In this document: positions 7,005 to 8,436 of the stretch, one piece after another
How the letters are laid out: each line of letters begins with the position of its first letter
Position numbering within the stretch: position 1 is the stretch's first letter
Assembly (NCBI GenBank): GCA_019242065.1
Contig: JAFAWJ010000590.1
Coordinates: 1 to 8,436 of the forward strand
Reading direction: 5' to 3'
Length of the DNA stretch: 8,436 nt
DNA from: Chloroflexota bacterium
GTDB taxonomy: Bacteria > Chloroflexota > UBA6077 > CF-72
Notes under the pieces: generated by a model
Databases searched by the model: none
What the model was told of the DNA's origin: nothing
Seen by the model: only the letters and a program-made list of their open reading frames with translations
Program-made: the position numbers and the translations under genes

Positions 7005-7937
7005 GTGCCAGCTCGCGGGCTCGGCGGCGCCGCCCTCGCGTACTTGCGTGATGCCCTCGCACCCGGCGGCCGCGTGCTTCGCGTGCGGCCACTCCACGGC
7101 GGCGTCTCGTCCAGCGTCCACGTCGTCCACCTGAAAGCCGCCTCAGGCGCGCGTCAAGCCGTCATCGTGCGCCGCTACGGCGCCTATGCGCAGCGGGAAG
7201 ACCCAAGCGCCGGCGAGCGCGAGTTCAAGCTGCTCTCCATCCTGACGCGGCTGCGCCAGCCCGTCCCCGCCCCCCTGCTGCTGGAGCCAGCCGGCGGACC
7301 CTTTGGCACGCCAACCATCGTCATGAGCCGCGTCCCAGGCCGCCCGCTACTGTCCCCACGCAAACGTGAGGACTTCTTCCAGCAGACCGCCGACGCGCTG
7401 CTGCGCCTGCACACCCTGCCCATCGACGAGCTCGGCTTTCTGCCCGATCAGCGCGTCGTCGACGTCGAACCCGCCCTCCAACCCACCCGCGAGCCGCCGC
7501 GAGATCCGCTGGAGGCAGCACTCCGCGATGCCGCGCGGCGCCACTGGTCGCGCGTGAAGAGCCTCGACCAGCGCCGCGCGCTGCTGCACGGCGACTACTG
7601 GCCCGGCAACCTGCTGTGGCGCCGCGGCCGGCTCGAGGGCATCGTGGACTGGGAGCAGCCGCGGCTGGGTGATCCCACCCGAGACGTGGCTACCTGCCGC
7701 GGCGACCTTTCCATCCTTTTTGGCCTCCCAGCAGCGGATGCGTTCCTGCAGTGCTACACCGCGGCCGGCGGTCAGGTAGACAACCTGGCGTTCTGGGATC
7801 TGCTCATCTGCACCTGGGCGGTGCCGCACATCGTTGCCTGGGCGGAGGCCTACCCGCGGCTAGGTCGACCGGACCTGACGCCCGCGCTGGCCAGCCAACG
7901 CATTCGTGAGTTCGCGGCCAGGGCGCTTGAATCCTGA
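7005..7937 (+). CDS. APH/choline-kinase-fold phosphotransferase, substrate unknown
   Basis: The 310-residue protein belongs to the aminoglycoside phosphotransferase (APH) superfamily, which transfers phosphate from ATP to small-molecule hydroxyls. The N-lobe has a glycine-containing loop (PLHGGVSSSVHVV, about 29-41) and a VIVRRY strand. The hinge region reads TIVMSRVPGRPLL. The catalytic loop is LLHGDYWPGNLLW, with His195-Gly-Asp197 as base and Asn202. The metal-binding segment is GIVDWEQPRLGDP, with Asp215. Length and motif order match the family, so an active kinase is likely. The family includes aminoglycoside kinases, homoserine kinases, fructosamine kinases and many uncharacterised members, and nothing here shows that an antibiotic is the substrate. 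The GTG lies 4 bp after the PBP stop, so the two are surely co-transcribed. The DWE in place of the more usual DFE/DWE variants is within family range. Localisation should be cytosolic, as there is no signal peptide. Confidence 0.87.
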   Translation: MPARGLGGAALAYLRDALAPGGRVLRVRPLHGGVSSSVHVVHLKAASGARQAVIVRRYGAYAQREDPSAGEREFKLLSILTRLRQPVPAPLLLEPAGGPFGTPTIVMSRVPGRPLLSPRKREDFFQQTADALLRLHTLPIDELGFLPDQRVVDVEPALQPTREPPRDPLEAALRDAARRHWSRVKSLDQRRALLHGDYWPGNLLWRRGRLEGIVDWEQPRLGDPTRDVATCRGDLSILFGLPAADAFLQCYTAAGGQVDNLAFWDLLICTWAVPHIVAWAEAYPRLGRPDLTPALASQRIREFAARALES

Positions 7938-7944
7938 CCGGTCA
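7935..7944. repeat. Perfect 10-bp palindrome overlapping the kinase stop codon
   Basis: TGACCGGTCA is its own reverse complement and begins with the TGA stop of the kinase gene. It is 17 bases upstream of the small Lys/Gly gene start. It could be a protein-binding half-site pair for that gene, but a 10-bp palindrome is expected by chance now and then. No U tract follows, so it is not a terminator. Confidence 0.25.
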
Positions 7945-7961
7945 CGCGGCACCATGTCTGT

Positions 7962-8030
7962 ATGCCTGATAAAGGACCTGGCAGCAAAGGCGGCGGCAAG
8001 AAGCCCAAAGGCGGCGCCAAAAAGAAATAG
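7962..8030 (+). CDS. Predicted 22-residue Lys/Gly-rich microprotein
   Basis: A complete ATG-to-TAG frame encodes 22 residues, of which 9 are lysine and 7 glycine, with no acidic residue after Asp3. Residues 9-22 are two 7-residue units, KGGGKKP and KGGAKKK. The start is the ATG at 7962 (MPDKGPGSK...). No Shine-Dalgarno or clear -10 is visible, which weakens the case. In favour are the in-frame 21-base repeat, A-rich lysine codons unlike the flanking genes, and the exact fit in the gap: its TAG ends at the base before the opposing dehydrogenase stop. The charge suggests binding to RNA, DNA or ribosomes, as in other tiny Lys-rich bacterial proteins, but that is inference. It could instead be a non-coding sequence. 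An overlapping ATG at 7954 in another frame encodes a less distinctive peptide. Confidence 0.5.
   Translation: MPDKGPGSKGGGKKPKGGAKKK
7986..8027 (+). repeat. Two-copy 21-bp tandem repeat inside the microprotein gene
   Basis: Unit 1 (7986-8006) and unit 2 (8007-8027) begin AAAGGCGGCG and are identical at 16 of the first 18 bases; the last codon differs (CCC versus AAA). The period is exactly seven codons. One internal difference is synonymous (AAG/AAA, Lys) and the other changes Gly to Ala, consistent with divergence while translated in this frame. Confidence 0.7.
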
Positions 8031-8436
8031 TCAGGGCACGATTGCGGCGCGCGTGACCTTGCCCTGATCGGCGGCCTCGAAGGCCGCGTTGATCTCCTCC
8101 AGCGGAAACGTGTGGCTCACGACCTTGTGCCACGGATAGGTGTCGCGCGTCCGTCGCATCAGATCGAGCGCCTGCTGCAGGTGCTCCGCCTCGTAATAGA
8201 CCATGCCCAGGATGGAGCGGTTGCCGAAGATCAGGGTCGACGGGTCGAGCTCGTAGGTCAGGCCCGGGTTGATGTTGCCGATCTCCAGGTAGCGCCCCGT
8301 CCGCCCCAGCATGCGCAGGCCTTCGTTGACGACCCGTGGGTGGCCGACAAGCTCCGCGACCACGTCCGCGCCCCAGTTGTCCGTCAGCTCCAGCACATGT
8401 CGGACCCGCATCTCGGTGTCCGGGAACTCCTCGATA
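8031..8436 (-). CDS. Medium-chain (zinc-type) alcohol dehydrogenase-like protein, C-terminal part
   Basis: The frame stays open to the right edge, so this is the last 134 residues of a longer protein, typically about 340-380. The ATG at 8411 is internal: the codons before it (an IEEFPDTE run) continue the fold. The piece covers the second half of the nucleotide-binding domain and the C-terminal return strand. It shows WGADVVAELVG, then GRTGRYLEIGNINPG, a LGMVYYEAEHLQQAL helix, and the end block HTFPLEEINAAFEAADQGKVTRAAIVP, all typical of MDR enzymes. These oxidise alcohols or reduce carbonyls with NAD(P). The zinc ligands and the GxGxxG loop would lie off the window, so metal use and substrate are unknown. 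It converges on the kinase and microprotein genes, with its stop adjacent to the microprotein stop. Confidence 0.85.
   Translation of the reverse strand, partial: IEEFPDTEMRVRHVLELTDNWGADVVAELVGHPRVVNEGLRMLGRTGRYLEIGNINPGLTYELDPSTLIFGNRSILGMVYYEAEHLQQALDLMRRTRDTYPWHKVVSHTFPLEEINAAFEAADQGKVTRAAIVP

Noticed and set aside
7938..8030. An intrinsic terminator between the converging kinase and dehydrogenase genes
   Set aside because: GC-rich repeats and a short A-run are present, but no stem followed by a U tract could be found on either strand.
7954..8067. An overlapping frame from the ATG at 7954 across the small-gene region
   Set aside because: It runs into the opposing dehydrogenase gene, does not respect the 21-base repeat as a clean codon repeat with Lys/Gly bias, and has no ribosome site.
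8031..8411. Dehydrogenase gene starting at the ATG at 8411
   Set aside because: The reading frame stays open to the window edge with fitting sequence, and a 126-residue product would lack the start of the nucleotide-binding domain. It is a fragment of a longer gene.

Overview
The window is very GC-rich, has strong G/C preference at third codon positions and is densely packed with genes. The best lineage hint is the secreted protein at 3552-4877. Its C-terminal part carries an 'FGFPVS'-type motif and a motif reading FQRG-MHYDATTG followed by LLLADYLK, a style I associate from memory with secreted proteins of Chloroflexota. The leaderless-looking promoter at the left end and the lipoprotein-type PBP fit a Gram-positive-like or monoderm bacterium. 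I would call it a Chloroflexota-like bacterium, with moderate confidence.

Left part (1-3189, + strand): a compact operon. An extended -10 promoter leads into a MOSC-domain gene. That gene overlaps by 47 bp a long protein built from two diverged ThyX (flavin-dependent thymidylate synthase) halves. The ThyX-like gene overlaps by 4 bp (GTGA) an alpha-methylacyl-CoA racemase-like gene of the CaiB/BaiF superfamily. The three genes look translationally coupled but share no obvious pathway.

Middle part (3186-4877, - strand): a small four-cysteine zinc-ribbon protein lies 39 bp downstream of a secreted RlpA-like double-psi beta-barrel protein. The zinc-ribbon gene converges on the racemase gene so tightly that both TAG stops are read from the same CTAG. 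A 53-bp divergent intergenic region then separates the secreted protein from the next operon.

Right part (4931-8436): a lipid-anchored class B penicillin-binding protein with a MecA-like NTF2 N-terminal domain is followed after 4 bp by an APH-family small-molecule kinase. A 93-bp gap holds a predicted 22-residue Lys/Gly microprotein gene made largely of a 7-residue tandem repeat. It abuts, stop to stop, the C-terminal part of a medium-chain (zinc-type) dehydrogenase that runs off the right edge.

The 3.5-7.9 kb section reads as a small cell-envelope locus (RlpA-like protein, PBP, kinase). The most unusual item is the ThyX-like protein. Its N-terminal half keeps the Ser-x-Arg-Tyr end of the ThyX motif but has lost RHR, while its C-terminal half keeps RHR but has lost Ser-x-Arg-Tyr. 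This suggests a composite, asymmetric active site within one chain. I see no tRNA, rRNA, CRISPR array, insertion sequence or clear intrinsic terminator, and no gene-free stretch exceeds 300 bases.
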